Counted from the stretch's first letter, positions 1 through 6,899 are shown. The stretch: 10,131 nt of DNA from Candidatus Methanocorpusculum equi (GCA_018065685.1 JAGHSU010000005.1:1-10131); one strand, 5' to 3'. Numbers and translations are program-made. The notes: generated from the letters alone by a model not told the origin.

Positions 1-40
1 GAATAAACTATCTGCCTGTTACAGGAAGTCCTTATTTCAC

Positions 41-763
41 ATGAATATCACCTCAATCCGCCATAAACTGACCGGCTGGACGAAGCCGATTATAAAACTT
101 ATTGCAAAAACCGGCATCTCCCCGAATATGATTACGCTCATCTCCTTCATTCTGGGAATAGGGGCAGCAGTCCTTTTTGCCTTTGCATACTATCTGCCGG
201 GGGCCATCCTGCTTGCCGTATCCGGATTTTTTGATCTGACAGACGGCGGCGTCGCACGGATAAACAACCGGAAAAGCAGATTCGGCGCGTTCATCGACTG
301 GATTGCGGATAAATATATTGACGGGATTGTTCTCCTTGGGATTGGTCTTTCCTGCTTTGTCGCAACTCCCTGGTATCTCGCACATGTTCCTCTTCCGACA
401 GTCGTTTATGTTGCAGCTGCAGGTGCCGCAGTCATTGGTTCAATTATGAACACCTTCATTAAACCCGTGGCCTATGCGGAGATAGGATTCCAGGGAAAGG
501 AGAACGGAAAAATCACAGACCCGCTTGAAGGTGTGGGATTCTTCGGAAGGCCTGAGACATTTATTCTGCTGATTTTAGGAGGCCTTACCGGATTTATCTG
601 GATAGCAGTCCTGATAATTGCCGTCTGTACAAACATCTCTGCCATCCAGAGAATCATCTATCTCTGGAAAAAGTACGGAAAAGAACCAGAACTTCCAGAC
701 GGGGAAAAAGACGCGGACGTACGTGTAAATGGAAAGAATCATACCATTCCGGAGGAAAAATAA
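41..763 (+). CDS. CDP-alcohol phosphatidyltransferase family membrane protein (possibly archaetidylinositol phosphate synthase)
   Basis: Integral membrane enzyme that transfers an alcohol phosphate head group onto a CDP-activated lipid, releasing CMP; in archaea the lipid is CDP-archaeol. The full family signature D-x2-D-G-x2-A-R-x8-G-x3-D-x3-D is present at residues 65-90 (D65, D68, G69, A72, R73, G82, D86, D90); these Asp residues bind the metal and CDP. Hydrophobic membrane segments lie at about 31-62, 93-108, 120-137 and 172-195, and the last 35 residues are a charged cytoplasmic tail. The N-terminal GISPNMIT stretch is typical of the family. At 240 aa the length is normal. The ATG at 41 has an AGGAA stretch 12 nt upstream, a weak site. 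It is the first gene of the 41-2879 unit and ends 3 nt before cofC. The alcohol substrate cannot be read from the sequence; inositol phosphate is a guess based on archaeal homologues, with glycerol phosphate or serine as alternatives. Confidence 0.88.
   Translation: MNITSIRHKLTGWTKPIIKLIAKTGISPNMITLISFILGIGAAVLFAFAYYLPGAILLAVSGFFDLTDGGVARINNRKSRFGAFIDWIADKYIDGIVLLGIGLSCFVATPWYLAHVPLPTVVYVAAAGAAVIGSIMNTFIKPVAYAEIGFQGKENGKITDPLEGVGFFGRPETFILLILGGLTGFIWIAVLIIAVCTNISAIQRIIYLWKKYGKEPELPDGEKDADVRVNGKNHTIPEEK
751..755 (+). promoter_or_regulatory. Ribosome binding site of cofC
   Basis: GGAGG lies inside the last codons of the preceding phosphatidyltransferase gene, 11 nt before the ATG at 767 and 14 nt before a second, adjacent ATG at 770. 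The spacing favours 767. Its position inside the upstream gene suggests translation of the two genes is coupled. Confidence 0.6.
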
Positions 764-766
764 GTA

Positions 767-1408
767 ATGATGGAAATTTGCGCAGCACTCCCCTTCCGTC
801 CGGAGAACCCGAAAACACGGCTCTCAGGGATTCTGACTGAAGCGGAGCGGACGGCCTTTGCGGATGCGATGCTGCATGATGTTGTGTCCGCCCTTCGTGA
901 TGCGGAGATTCCAGTAACGATTCTTTCAACCGCAGAGTACGCATGTGAGGGTGCCTCTGTTGCCGTACGGAACGAAGGATTAAACGAAGCGCTGAACCGC
1001 TTCCTCTCGGATTCCGGAAAACCGGTTCTGATTATCATGTCTGACCTTCCGCTCGTGACCAGAGAGACGATTCTGCGGGTTGTTTCAACGGAAAAGGATA
1101 TAGCAGTGGTCCCAGGGACAGGCGGCGGAACAAACATCCTTTTTATCCGGAACCCGAAAGCTTACCGTGTGCAGTACTACGGCTACTCATTTAAGAGGCA
1201 CCTTGAAATTGCGGAGCAGCTGAATATGACTGTTGATGTCATCGATTCTCTCCGGATGTCGACGGATGTTGACGAACCGGAAGATCTTGTGGAACTGCTG
1301 ATTCACGGAAACGGCAGCGCAAAACAGTGGCTTGAAGAAAACGGATTTTCGCTTTGTGCAGAAAACGGAAGAGTCAGTGTAAAACGGGGTGAAACACGCA
1401 TTGTCTGA
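767..1408 (+). CDS. cofC: 2-phospho-L-lactate guanylyltransferase (coenzyme F420 biosynthesis)
   Basis: Cytoplasmic nucleotidyltransferase that joins 2-phospho-L-lactate to GTP, giving the activated lactyl-diphospho-guanosine that CofD uses to build F420-0, the precursor of the hydride carrier F420 used in methanogenesis. Family marks are the N-terminal F-R-P-x-NPKTRLS nucleotide-binding stretch (residues 10-20), the ERxxFAxxMLxDV helix (28-40), the MSDLPL acidic metal site (91-96), the PGTGGGTN loop (116-123) and the STDVDEPEDL motif (165-174). These are from memory of the CofC family. The 213-aa length is normal and the gene is intact. It begins 3 nt after the phosphatidyltransferase stop and overlaps the start of the TPR gene. 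No other F420 gene is in the window, so this step is encoded apart from cofD here. Confidence 0.93.
   Translation: MMEICAALPFRPENPKTRLSGILTEAERTAFADAMLHDVVSALRDAEIPVTILSTAEYACEGASVAVRNEGLNEALNRFLSDSGKPVLIIMSDLPLVTRETILRVVSTEKDIAVVPGTGGGTNILFIRNPKAYRVQYYGYSFKRHLEIAEQLNMTVDVIDSLRMSTDVDEPEDLVELLIHGNGSAKQWLEENGFSLCAENGRVSVKRGETRIV
1386..1392 (+). promoter_or_regulatory. Ribosome binding site that decides the TPR gene start
   Basis: GGGGTGA, with the GGTGA core at 1388-1392, matches the 3' end of archaeal 16S rRNA. It sits 8 nt before a TTG codon at 1401. A GTG in the same frame at 1389 overlaps this site and has no ribosome binding site of its own, so TTG 1401 is the better start. The same GGGGTGA string recurs before the gene at 2325, which supports its being a real signal in this unit. 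Confidence 0.5.
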
Positions 1409-1928
1409 AGATACAGCACCAGAAATAAATGAGACTGACCCGGGCAGACCGGACGTAAACGGGACGAACAACTTAAACGAGACGGACCTTATCGCCGAAG
1501 CGGAACGGCTTGCCGCATCCGGAAAATTTGACGATGCAGTGTCCATGTATGATTCTGCTCTGAGAGAGGGCCCGTACAACCCGATTGCCGCCGTAGGAAA
1601 GGCATCGGTGCTCAAGGCCATGGGACGCTATGCGGAGTGCGCGGCAGAACTGGGAAAAGCCCTCACCGGACTTCCTGAGTGGGAGGTTGCAAAGGAGGAT
1701 ATGGAGCGGTTTTCCGCATTTTCCTCGATGCTTCATGTTCTGCGCGCAGAAGCATACCTTTATTTAGAAGACAGGAAAAATGTATTTGCAGAACTTGACG
1801 AAGCTGATAAAATCCGTGATGCGGATGCAGCGTCGCTTCTTGTCAGAGCAAATGCCTTTGCGCAGGCAGGGGACTTTGATGAAGCGGGAGACCTGCTTTA
1901 CCGGGCTGAGGAGTGGTGTTAACTCCAC

Positions 1929-1932
1929 GAGG
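1929..1932 (+). promoter_or_regulatory. Possible re-initiation site for the second half of the TPR protein
   Basis: GAGG lies 5 nt before ATG 1938 and 7 nt after the TAA at 1920-1922. The geometry would allow ribosomes that stop at the TAA to restart. The same bases also encode ordinary residues (His-Glu-Asp) of the ancestral reading frame, so the match may be chance. Confidence 0.3.
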
Positions 1933-2313
1933 ATTCGATGCTCACGCAGGTCTGGCTTACCAAAATCCACTGTGCGAAGGAACAGCATGGTATCTTTGCC
2001 CCTCTGTATGCTGCGGAGGTGTATGCAAAAAAGAACTGGCGCATGCCAAAAGGCACCGCGGCAGAACTTCTTGAGCGTGCGGATAATCTCCGGCGCGAGG
2101 GACTGCTCTACGATGCGCTCAGATACTATGATGCCTGCCTCGAAGCAGAGCCAGAAAACCGGGCACATGTTCTGTTTTTACAGGGCATTGTCTTTGAACA
2201 GCTGAAACGGTACTCAGATGCATTCCGCTGTTATGCGGATGCTTTATCTGCAGGTCCGGATAAAGAGGAAGAGTTCTCCATCCGTGTGAGATGGGCAAAT
2301 GCAAAAGCACTCC

Positions 2314-2320
2314 GGGGTGA
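2314..2320 (+). promoter_or_regulatory. Ribosome binding site of the PsiE-like gene
   Basis: GGGGTGA, with the GGTGA core at 2316-2320, lies 4 nt before ATG 2325 and inside the last codons of the TPR frame, whose TAA at 2322-2324 directly abuts the ATG. This indicates translational coupling. Confidence 0.6.
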
Positions 2321-2324
2321 ATAA

Positions 2325-2879
2325 ATGGAAGAAGAAAATACACATGAACCAATAGAAAAGTCAAGCCATATGGTCAGATTTTATCTGGCAAAGGGCTGCT
2401 CGCTGATTACAACCGTTGTCTATCTTTTAATTGCCGTACTGCTGGTGTTTGCGGTTGTGATTGCGGCAGTTGATGCTGTAGAGCTCCTGCTGGAGGCAAT
2501 GGAAAGTACAGACCCGGCAATATTAACCCCTGCCGTACAGGCGATTCTTTTCATCATCGTGCTTGCGACACTGATTGATCTTGTCAGGTCGTATGTAAAA
2601 TACGGAAAAATCCTCCTGCGTCCTATCCTTGTTGCAGGAATCACTACCATGGTCCGGAAACTGCTGGTGGTAAATCTGACCTTTGCGGATATCATTGGTG
2701 TTGTCATCGTCATCCTGGCACTCATGGTCTCCATTATCTTCCTCGGACGTGAGGACAGAAAGACCGCGCAGTGTGCGAAGGAGGAAGAGGAAAAGGACAG
2801 GCAGCGGGAGCAGGAAAAACCCCTGTTTCATCTGATTGAAAAGCGGAACAAAGAGAAAAAAGCCGCGGAAGAAAAATAA
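2325..2879 (+). CDS. Small membrane protein, PsiE-like family
   Basis: A 184-aa integral membrane protein. Hydrophobic segments lie at about residues 26-55, 70-88, 97-116 (interrupted by a buried R111) and 119-141, giving about four membrane spans. They are followed by a highly charged Glu/Lys/Arg tail (142-184) that is probably helical and cytoplasmic. The short helices, with a basic loop (RSYVKYGK) between spans 2 and 3 and the final ADIIGVVIVILALMVSIIFL span, resemble the phosphate-starvation-inducible PsiE family. That is a recollection of family pattern with moderate certainty, and its molecular function is unknown in any case. The ATG at 2325 directly follows the TAA of the TPR frame and has a GGTGA site. 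It is the last gene of the unit, followed by a structured terminator. The phosphatidyltransferase at the head of the unit suggests a membrane-related role, but this is only inference. Confidence 0.65.
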   Translation: MEEENTHEPIEKSSHMVRFYLAKGCSLITTVVYLLIAVLLVFAVVIAAVDAVELLLEAMESTDPAILTPAVQAILFIIVLATLIDLVRSYVKYGKILLRPILVAGITTMVRKLLVVNLTFADIIGVVIVILALMVSIIFLGREDRKTAQCAKEEEEKDRQREQEKPLFHLIEKRNKEKKAAEEK

Positions 2880-2900
2880 CCGGGAAAAATAACCGGACAA

Positions 2901-2976
2901 ATCCCTGCAGCGGTAGACTGCAAAAAACAGGGATGCGGCAGAATAGTGTTTCTGTCCCTCCCCATTTTTCTTTTTT
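2901..2976 (+). terminator. Convergent (bidirectional) terminator region
   Basis: This lies between two convergent genes. A 7-bp inverted repeat ATCCCTG (2901-2907) / CAGGGAT (2928-2934) encloses an inner GCAG/CTGC pair. A second hairpin CAGAA (2939-2943) / TTCTG (2950-2954) follows, then T-tracts at 2965-2969 and 2971-2976 that would end + strand transcripts. Read on the - strand, the CAGAA/TTCTG hairpin precedes six T residues (complement of 2922-2927), which could end transcripts of the hydrolase gene. Confidence 0.6.
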
Positions 2977-2990
2977 GTCTGCTCTTTTCG

Positions 2991-3833
2991 TTATACAGAG
3001 AATCTGACCATACGGTTTTCCCGGTACATCGGGCACTGGTCTGATACAAAGATTCTGACATCCCCGCCTTCGGTCGCATCCTCTGCTATCTCGCGGGCAA
3101 GGTTCGGACGGTTGTAATTTTCCGACAGGTGGGCAAGCGCCACTGTACCAACGGATTTTTTCAGCCGTGAGAGGACTTCTGATGACGCTTCGTTGGAGAG
3201 ATGGCCGTCATGAATTATCCGGTCTTTTAAGTATCGCGGGTAGGGGCGGAGGACCGCGCAGCTTCCGCCGCATGCAGCCCCGCAGGACCTGCACATCTTA
3301 CAGCGGTCGAAGGTGTCGGATTTCATCGCGGATGTTGAGTAATTACTTTCGAGAACGACCGCGTCACAGGCACAAAGTGCTGCAAGCATTGTATCTGTTA
3401 CTTTGTGCGTGTCAAGGCAGACGCCGATTCGGGAATCTCCGTCATCAATGATAAATCCCGTGGGTTCTCTTGCGTCATGGTATGTTGCAAAGGCGGCCGT
3501 CCGGAGCGTTCCAAACTCTGCCTCTATTCCTTTTCCAAGCAGGATTTTTTCCGATGATAAAGGAATCATCCCGTTTCGTTCCATCTCCGAAAGAGTTCCT
3601 CCGGATGCTGCAACCGGGATATGCGCGGATTTTAAGAATGCCTTTGCCGACCGGACATGGTCTGAATGTTCGTGGGTTACGAGAAGGCCCCTGACATTTT
3701 CTGCCGGAAGCTGATACTCTCCGAGGGTCCGGTAAAGATATCCTATCCCTGCGTCAATTACCACTGCATCTGTTTCATTTCCTATGTAGATGCAGTTTCC
3801 TTTACTGCCGCTTGCAAGCAGAACACAATCCAT
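2991..3833 (-). CDS. Metallo-beta-lactamase-fold hydrolase, WalJ/YycJ-like, with Cys-rich insertion
   Basis: A 280-aa metal-dependent hydrolase, probably cytoplasmic. The start MDCVLLASGSKGNC matches the LASGSxGN opening of the WalJ/YycJ group, which fixes the ATG at 3833. Zinc-ligand motifs are THEHSDH (H54, H56, D58, H59), a His at 119, D141 in CLDTH, H211 in the GHLSN motif and H235 in AHLSENYNRP. The substrate is unknown; relatives include nucleases and other phosphodiesterases. Between the VLESNYS strand and PYPRYLKDRI, where relatives have only a short link, there is an extra stretch (about residues 170-195) with Cys at 178, 181, 184, 188 and 192. The start is 26 nt after the adhesin stop with no terminator between, so it may be read from the pilin/adhesin transcript. 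A GGGAA stretch about 14 nt before the ATG is a poor ribosome binding site. The family call is firm; the biological role is not. Confidence 0.88.
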   Translation of the reverse strand: MDCVLLASGSKGNCIYIGNETDAVVIDAGIGYLYRTLGEYQLPAENVRGLLVTHEHSDHVRSAKAFLKSAHIPVAASGGTLSEMERNGMIPLSSEKILLGKGIEAEFGTLRTAAFATYHDAREPTGFIIDDGDSRIGVCLDTHKVTDTMLAALCACDAVVLESNYSTSAMKSDTFDRCKMCRSCGAACGGSCAVLRPYPRYLKDRIIHDGHLSNEASSEVLSRLKKSVGTVALAHLSENYNRPNLAREIAEDATEGGDVRIFVSDQCPMYRENRMVRFSV

Positions 3834-3859
3834 TGTTATTATATTCGCTTCCCTGAAAG

Positions 3860-6160
3860 TTATGTTTTGTTAATGGGGTTGACATCTTCTTCTGGATAGC
3901 TTGCACCTTCCGCCGACGATGCTTCTTCCGCTTGGGTATGTTCAAGCATCGCGGTAAACGTAACCGTTCCTTTGTATGTCCCCGCAAAAGCTGGATCATC
4001 CGTCAGTTTAAAGTAGAGATTCTGTGTTGTATCTTTTGATGCAGAGAGCACTTTGTCTCCTGTTTTTATGAGTGATTCATTTCCAAAGGATGAATTCGAT
4101 GCAATCTGGTATTCAGCAGTTTTGGTCTCATCTCCTTCCAGTTTCAGGATAAATTTATATTCATCTCCCGGATTTGTGTCATCTGATGTTAGCATAACTA
4201 CTACGTGTTTTCCTTCCTCGGGAGGTGTTGTGAAACTAACTGAGATGGCAGCTTCCTCTGTCAGTCCTTTTTTGAGATCAAGTTCTGCGGGAATCTGGAT
4301 GGAGTAAGAGGTACTTTCCCCGGTCTGATAGCAGACGCTCATTTCTTTTTCCTCCGGTTCCGGCCCAGGTGCCGGACTCTCTGCTTCAAAGACTGCAGAG
4401 ACTGATACATCGGAATCGGGCATGATAAATCTTGTCGGATTTTTGGACGGAACAGAAACACCGCCGCTTACAGTCCAGCTTTTGAGTTTATATCCTGCGG
4501 CATGGAAAGCAGTGAGATGAACCTCCGTTCCTTCCGTGGCTCTGGCATAGGATGCGGATACAGCGCCGTGTTCGGTGCTGCAAACACAGATGCTATGCTG
4601 TTCTACGGGTGAAATTTCATCCCATGCTGCATAGAGGGTAAGTGCTGTCTGTGTGTATTTCCATGTTTCATCGGGATTGTAGTATGATGATTTTGTGAAG
4701 AAAAGACAGTTTTCTCCCGAAAAGATACAGAACCAGTTTCCTGTTGCGTCTTTCCATCCGGAAAATGCTCTTCCTGCTTTTACCGGTGGGTCGGGGAAGA
4801 CGAATGCTGAACCTCTGTTGCACTTTATGCTTGCGTATTCCGAGCACCCATCCATGAAGGTGACTGTTGTCGGTGTTATATCTATCCAGATAAGGGAATA
4901 TGGGTTTGTTCCGGGATTTACGAATCCATACAGTGGAGTATCTTCTTTGTCATAGATAATATTTTCTGCGCCTCTGTAGTCACCGCTTGCAGTACCGAAT
5001 GTTTTTCCTGAAATAGTGCTTTTCGCCTTGCTAATCATGATTGTTCCTGTTAGATCTCCGTTGAGGATAAATTTTGAGCGGTCGGATAGATGGACATTAC
5101 TATCGCGATTGTTTTTCACAGTCGCAGTATCGTGGACAGAAAAAACACAGTCTGATTTATCTGCAACAAATACGCCCCCTCCATTTTCTGCACTGTTTTC
5201 TGTAATCTTCCCGCCAGTCATGGTAAATATGCCGTTGTTTTCGACCCCACCTCCGTTTCCGCCAATTGCAGTGTTACCAGCAATTGTTCCGCCACACATA
5301 AAAAACATACCATAATATGTTCGTTCTTTACCCAGATATCGTTTGATCATCACACCTCCTCCATTATTTGCACTGTTTCCCACGATGTTTCCGCCGTACA
5401 TTGTGAATGTACAATCACTCCCAACACAAATCCTCCCTCCTTCATCTGCTTCGCCGCCGGTGATACAGCCTCCATTTACTGTAACTATTTCCGCTGTGAC
5501 TGGATTTTTATAAGTTACAGCCGGTGTGTGTTCCCTGGATAGTGCCGAATCGACCAGTTTGAGGTGGCGCCCTTTGAAAGTATTCTCCTCCTTTATGATT
5601 TTTATGATAGATTTGTCTTCCTTTCCGGTTAAAATATGTCCGTTCAAATCAATAACAGCGATGACCCCTTGGGAAAGAGTGAGTGGTGATGTTAATGTGA
5701 TATCATTCGTCATCCGGTAGTAACCATCCGTAGAAATTATGCTGTTCGTAAATGCAGGAGATTCCACTGCAGTGGTCCAGACTGCTTCAAGCATGATGTT
5801 CTGTCCCAATGTATACAATAACTGTCCATCAGCATAATATTCACCACCGACGTTTGATTTCCATTTAAGGAAATATTGTTCTGATGACGGTGCATCAAAC
5901 CTGTTCAGTATCAGCGGTGTTGGAGTGTCGGATTTAATCGTCTGTGTATAATCCGCACCAGCTCCTCCACCAGCGGTAAAGGTGATGGTAAAATCCGCCG
6001 CTGCCGCTGCTCCGGTAAAGACCAATATTGTGGTGAAGAAGAGAAGCAGGATAATACCTGACAAACGTTGAGCACTTCGTGCCATCTTCCTCCCCAGCCC
6101 TATGAGAGATATCCTCTCCCTCTTTTTTCCAGGTATCATTTTATTTTTGTGTGTGTCCAT
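3860..6160 (-). CDS. Secreted adhesin-like protein with InlB-type and beta-helix repeats
   Basis: Large secreted protein, 766 aa from ATG 6160. Numbering below uses that start. A Lys/Arg-rich N-terminus leads into a signal peptide (hydrophobic core about 36-50, Ala-rich cleavage region about 51-55). An InlB B-repeat-like unit ends in LEAVWT (about 56-129). A beta-helix region (about 130-370) has three copies of a GGxIxxNxAxxGGGV motif near 256, 290 and 316. A second InlB-like unit ends LYAAWD (about 432-514), followed by a divergent InlB/bacterial-repeat unit (about 524-592), a Pro/Glu linker (about 596-606) and a C-terminal beta-rich domain (about 610-740). The C-terminus is hydrophilic with no membrane anchor or PGF-type sorting signal. 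Twelve Cys follow the signal peptide. An ATG at 6085 gives a more usual signal peptide but has GGAGG only 3 nt away; ATG 6160 has a weak GTGA 8 nt upstream. A still longer frame from 6259 overlaps the pilin gene and is unlikely. Such repeats are common in host-associated methanogens; attachment is inferred. Confidence 0.82.
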   Translation of the reverse strand: MDTHKNKMIPGKKRERISLIGLGRKMARSAQRLSGIILLLFFTTILVFTGAAAAADFTITFTAGGGAGADYTQTIKSDTPTPLILNRFDAPSSEQYFLKWKSNVGGEYYADGQLLYTLGQNIMLEAVWTTAVESPAFTNSIISTDGYYRMTNDITLTSPLTLSQGVIAVIDLNGHILTGKEDKSIIKIIKEENTFKGRHLKLVDSALSREHTPAVTYKNPVTAEIVTVNGGCITGGEADEGGRICVGSDCTFTMYGGNIVGNSANNGGGVMIKRYLGKERTYYGMFFMCGGTIAGNTAIGGNGGGVENNGIFTMTGGKITENSAENGGGVFVADKSDCVFSVHDTATVKNNRDSNVHLSDRSKFILNGDLTGTIMISKAKSTISGKTFGTASGDYRGAENIIYDKEDTPLYGFVNPGTNPYSLIWIDITPTTVTFMDGCSEYASIKCNRGSAFVFPDPPVKAGRAFSGWKDATGNWFCIFSGENCLFFTKSSYYNPDETWKYTQTALTLYAAWDEISPVEQHSICVCSTEHGAVSASYARATEGTEVHLTAFHAAGYKLKSWTVSGGVSVPSKNPTRFIMPDSDVSVSAVFEAESPAPGPEPEEKEMSVCYQTGESTSYSIQIPAELDLKKGLTEEAAISVSFTTPPEEGKHVVVMLTSDDTNPGDEYKFILKLEGDETKTAEYQIASNSSFGNESLIKTGDKVLSASKDTTQNLYFKLTDDPAFAGTYKGTVTFTAMLEHTQAEEASSAEGASYPEEDVNPINKT
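5165..5401 (-). repeat. Three GGxIxxNxAxxGGGV coding repeats in the adhesin
   Basis: Translated repeats at 5401-5345 (GGNIVGNSANNGGGV), 5299-5243 (GGTIAGNTAIGGNGGGV) and 5221-5165 (GGKITENSAENGGGV) each start with Met-x-Gly-Gly and alternate Gly/Asn turns with short strands. This is the rung pattern of right-handed beta-helix surface proteins. The copies differ enough at DNA level that recent duplication is not evident. Confidence 0.75.
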
Positions 6161-6197
6161 ATCTGTTCTCACGCTCTGTGCGGTTTTGTATCCTGAA

Positions 6198-6611
6198 TTA
6201 CGGGATATACATAATCTTATCATAGAGAATCTGTTCATATCCGTCAAATGTTCCGACAACGATTACCCGTTTCTGCCCGGACATCGCCCTAAATTTCTGT
6301 ACCGTTCCAACTGACGGGGGGTACGTGTACATTTTTTCCGGTGCTGCAGGTTCTTCATCCGCAGTTACAAAAACTCCGGTAAGCCCCGGAAGATCCTCCC
6401 CTCCCGCATATGTGATAATGATGTCATGACCGGATGTTGTTTTTTGTGCGGAGACCGTGAGGCTTACCATTTTTCCTCCTTCAAGGTTTCCTGCCATTCC
6501 GAATGCGGCAACTGCAACAACTGCTGCAAGTCCTACCGCAATTGCCACCAGAAGAATAGTAGCAATGACAGGAGAGACTGCATCATCCTGTATTCCTGTT
6601 TGTTTTGCCAT
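6198..6611 (-). CDS. Archaeal type IV pilin-like protein
   Basis: A 137-aa membrane-inserted pilin or pseudopilin precursor. Residues 1-11 form a short charged leader (MAKQTGIQDDA), followed by VSPVIATILLVAIAVGLAAVV, the hallmark of the euryarchaeal pilin N-terminal domain (DUF1628 type). The hydrophobic helix spans about 12-38. Prepilin peptidase of the PibD type would cut just before the VSPVI stretch, so the mature subunit would begin with its hydrophobic assembly helix. Residues 45-137 form a small beta-rich head. An ORF extending to 6677 adds 22 residues in front of this leader; it is rejected because the leader position fits Met at 6611 and a TATA box lies about 25 nt before it. The adhesin gene follows 37 nt downstream. 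No assembly ATPase or membrane platform gene is nearby, so it must use machinery encoded elsewhere. Confidence 0.9.
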   Translation of the reverse strand: MAKQTGIQDDAVSPVIATILLVAIAVGLAAVVAVAAFGMAGNLEGGKMVSLTVSAQKTTSGHDIIITYAGGEDLPGLTGVFVTADEEPAAPEKMYTYPPSVGTVQKFRAMSGQKRVIVVGTFDGYEQILYDKIMYIP

Positions 6612-6632
6612 ACTGTTAGGTAGTCTGTAAAA

Positions 6633-6640
6633 AATATATA
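6633..6640 (-). promoter_or_regulatory. TATA box of the pilin gene, leaderless start
   Basis: On the - strand TATATATT is centred about 25 nt before ATG 6611, which is the usual distance from an archaeal TATA box to the transcription start. No Shine-Dalgarno sequence lies between. The transcript therefore probably begins at or within a few bases of the ATG, giving a leaderless mRNA. Confidence 0.6.
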
Positions 6641-6858
6641 TTAATATTGTGGACAAAATGTCACATTTCTGGCACAAGTTTCTGTAAATCCTGCGGAAAC
6701 ATGCTTTTCTCCCGGAAACGGAGGGTGATGCCTGTTACAAAAAAATCACTTTTTCCAAATGCGGATTTTCTGCCGAAAACAGGGCCTGCGCGCGCAAAAT
6801 AACTGATTGTGTCACCTGTCTCTTTTATGAAATAAGTAAGCCTTTAACCGATGGAGGA

Positions 6859-6865
6859 TATATAT
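6859..6865 (+). promoter_or_regulatory. TATA box of aspA
   Basis: TATATAT, centred about 38 nt before ATG 6900, predicts a transcription start near 6887 and a 5' leader of about 13 nt. The GGATGAT at 6888-6894, a partial Shine-Dalgarno match 5 nt before the ATG, would fall inside that leader. Confidence 0.5.
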
Positions 6866-6899
6866 GTAAAGCAGATATTATTTTTCCGGATGATATATC

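Larger units (their letters stand above)
1401..2324 (+). pseudogene. TPR-repeat protein, interrupted by an in-frame TAA stop
   Basis: Tetratricopeptide-repeat protein of unknown role, probably a cytoplasmic protein-protein scaffold. The reading frame runs from 1389/1401 to 2324 but contains TAA at 1920-1922, splitting it into about 173 aa (177 from GTG 1389) and 128 aa (from ATG 1938). Both halves are in the same frame and both carry TPR-like helix pairs: near 1488-1660 (an AxxSGKFDDAVSMYDSAL repeat), near 1845-1915 (AFAQAGDFDEAGDLLYRAEE), and in the second half near 2070-2280 (REGLLYDALRYYDACLEAEP, then LKRYSDAFRCYADAL). A CAA to TAA change would explain the stop. The start overlaps cofC and the end abuts the next gene with no gap. 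The second half has a possible ribosome binding site, so two polypeptides remain possible. TAA is not read as selenocysteine or pyrrolysine, so recoding is unlikely. A sequencing error cannot be excluded. Confidence 0.75.
6612..6899. other. Divergent intergenic region between pilin and aspA
   Basis: This 288-base spacer holds the pilin TATA box at its left end and the aspA TATA box at 6859-6865. The middle contains no recognised RNA gene or repeat. The + strand frame at 6701-6802 (33 codons, or 24 from ATG 6728) has GGAGGGTG right before ATG 6728, but the predicted peptide is basic, resembles nothing I know, and the spacing is too short to be convincing. Confidence 0.5.

Noticed and set aside
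1..40. End of an upstream gene
   Set aside because: A TAA at 4-6 could be a stop codon, but there is too little sequence to assign any gene.
1920..1922. Recoded stop codon (pyrrolysine or selenocysteine) in the TPR gene
   Set aside because: The codon is TAA; pyrrolysine uses TAG and selenocysteine uses TGA.
6161..6259. Adhesin start at 6259
   Set aside because: It would overlap the pilin gene by 62 nt, and the extra residues do not fit a signal peptide.
6612..6677. Pilin start at 6677
   Set aside because: It adds 22 residues before a normal short prepilin leader and reads through the TATA box.
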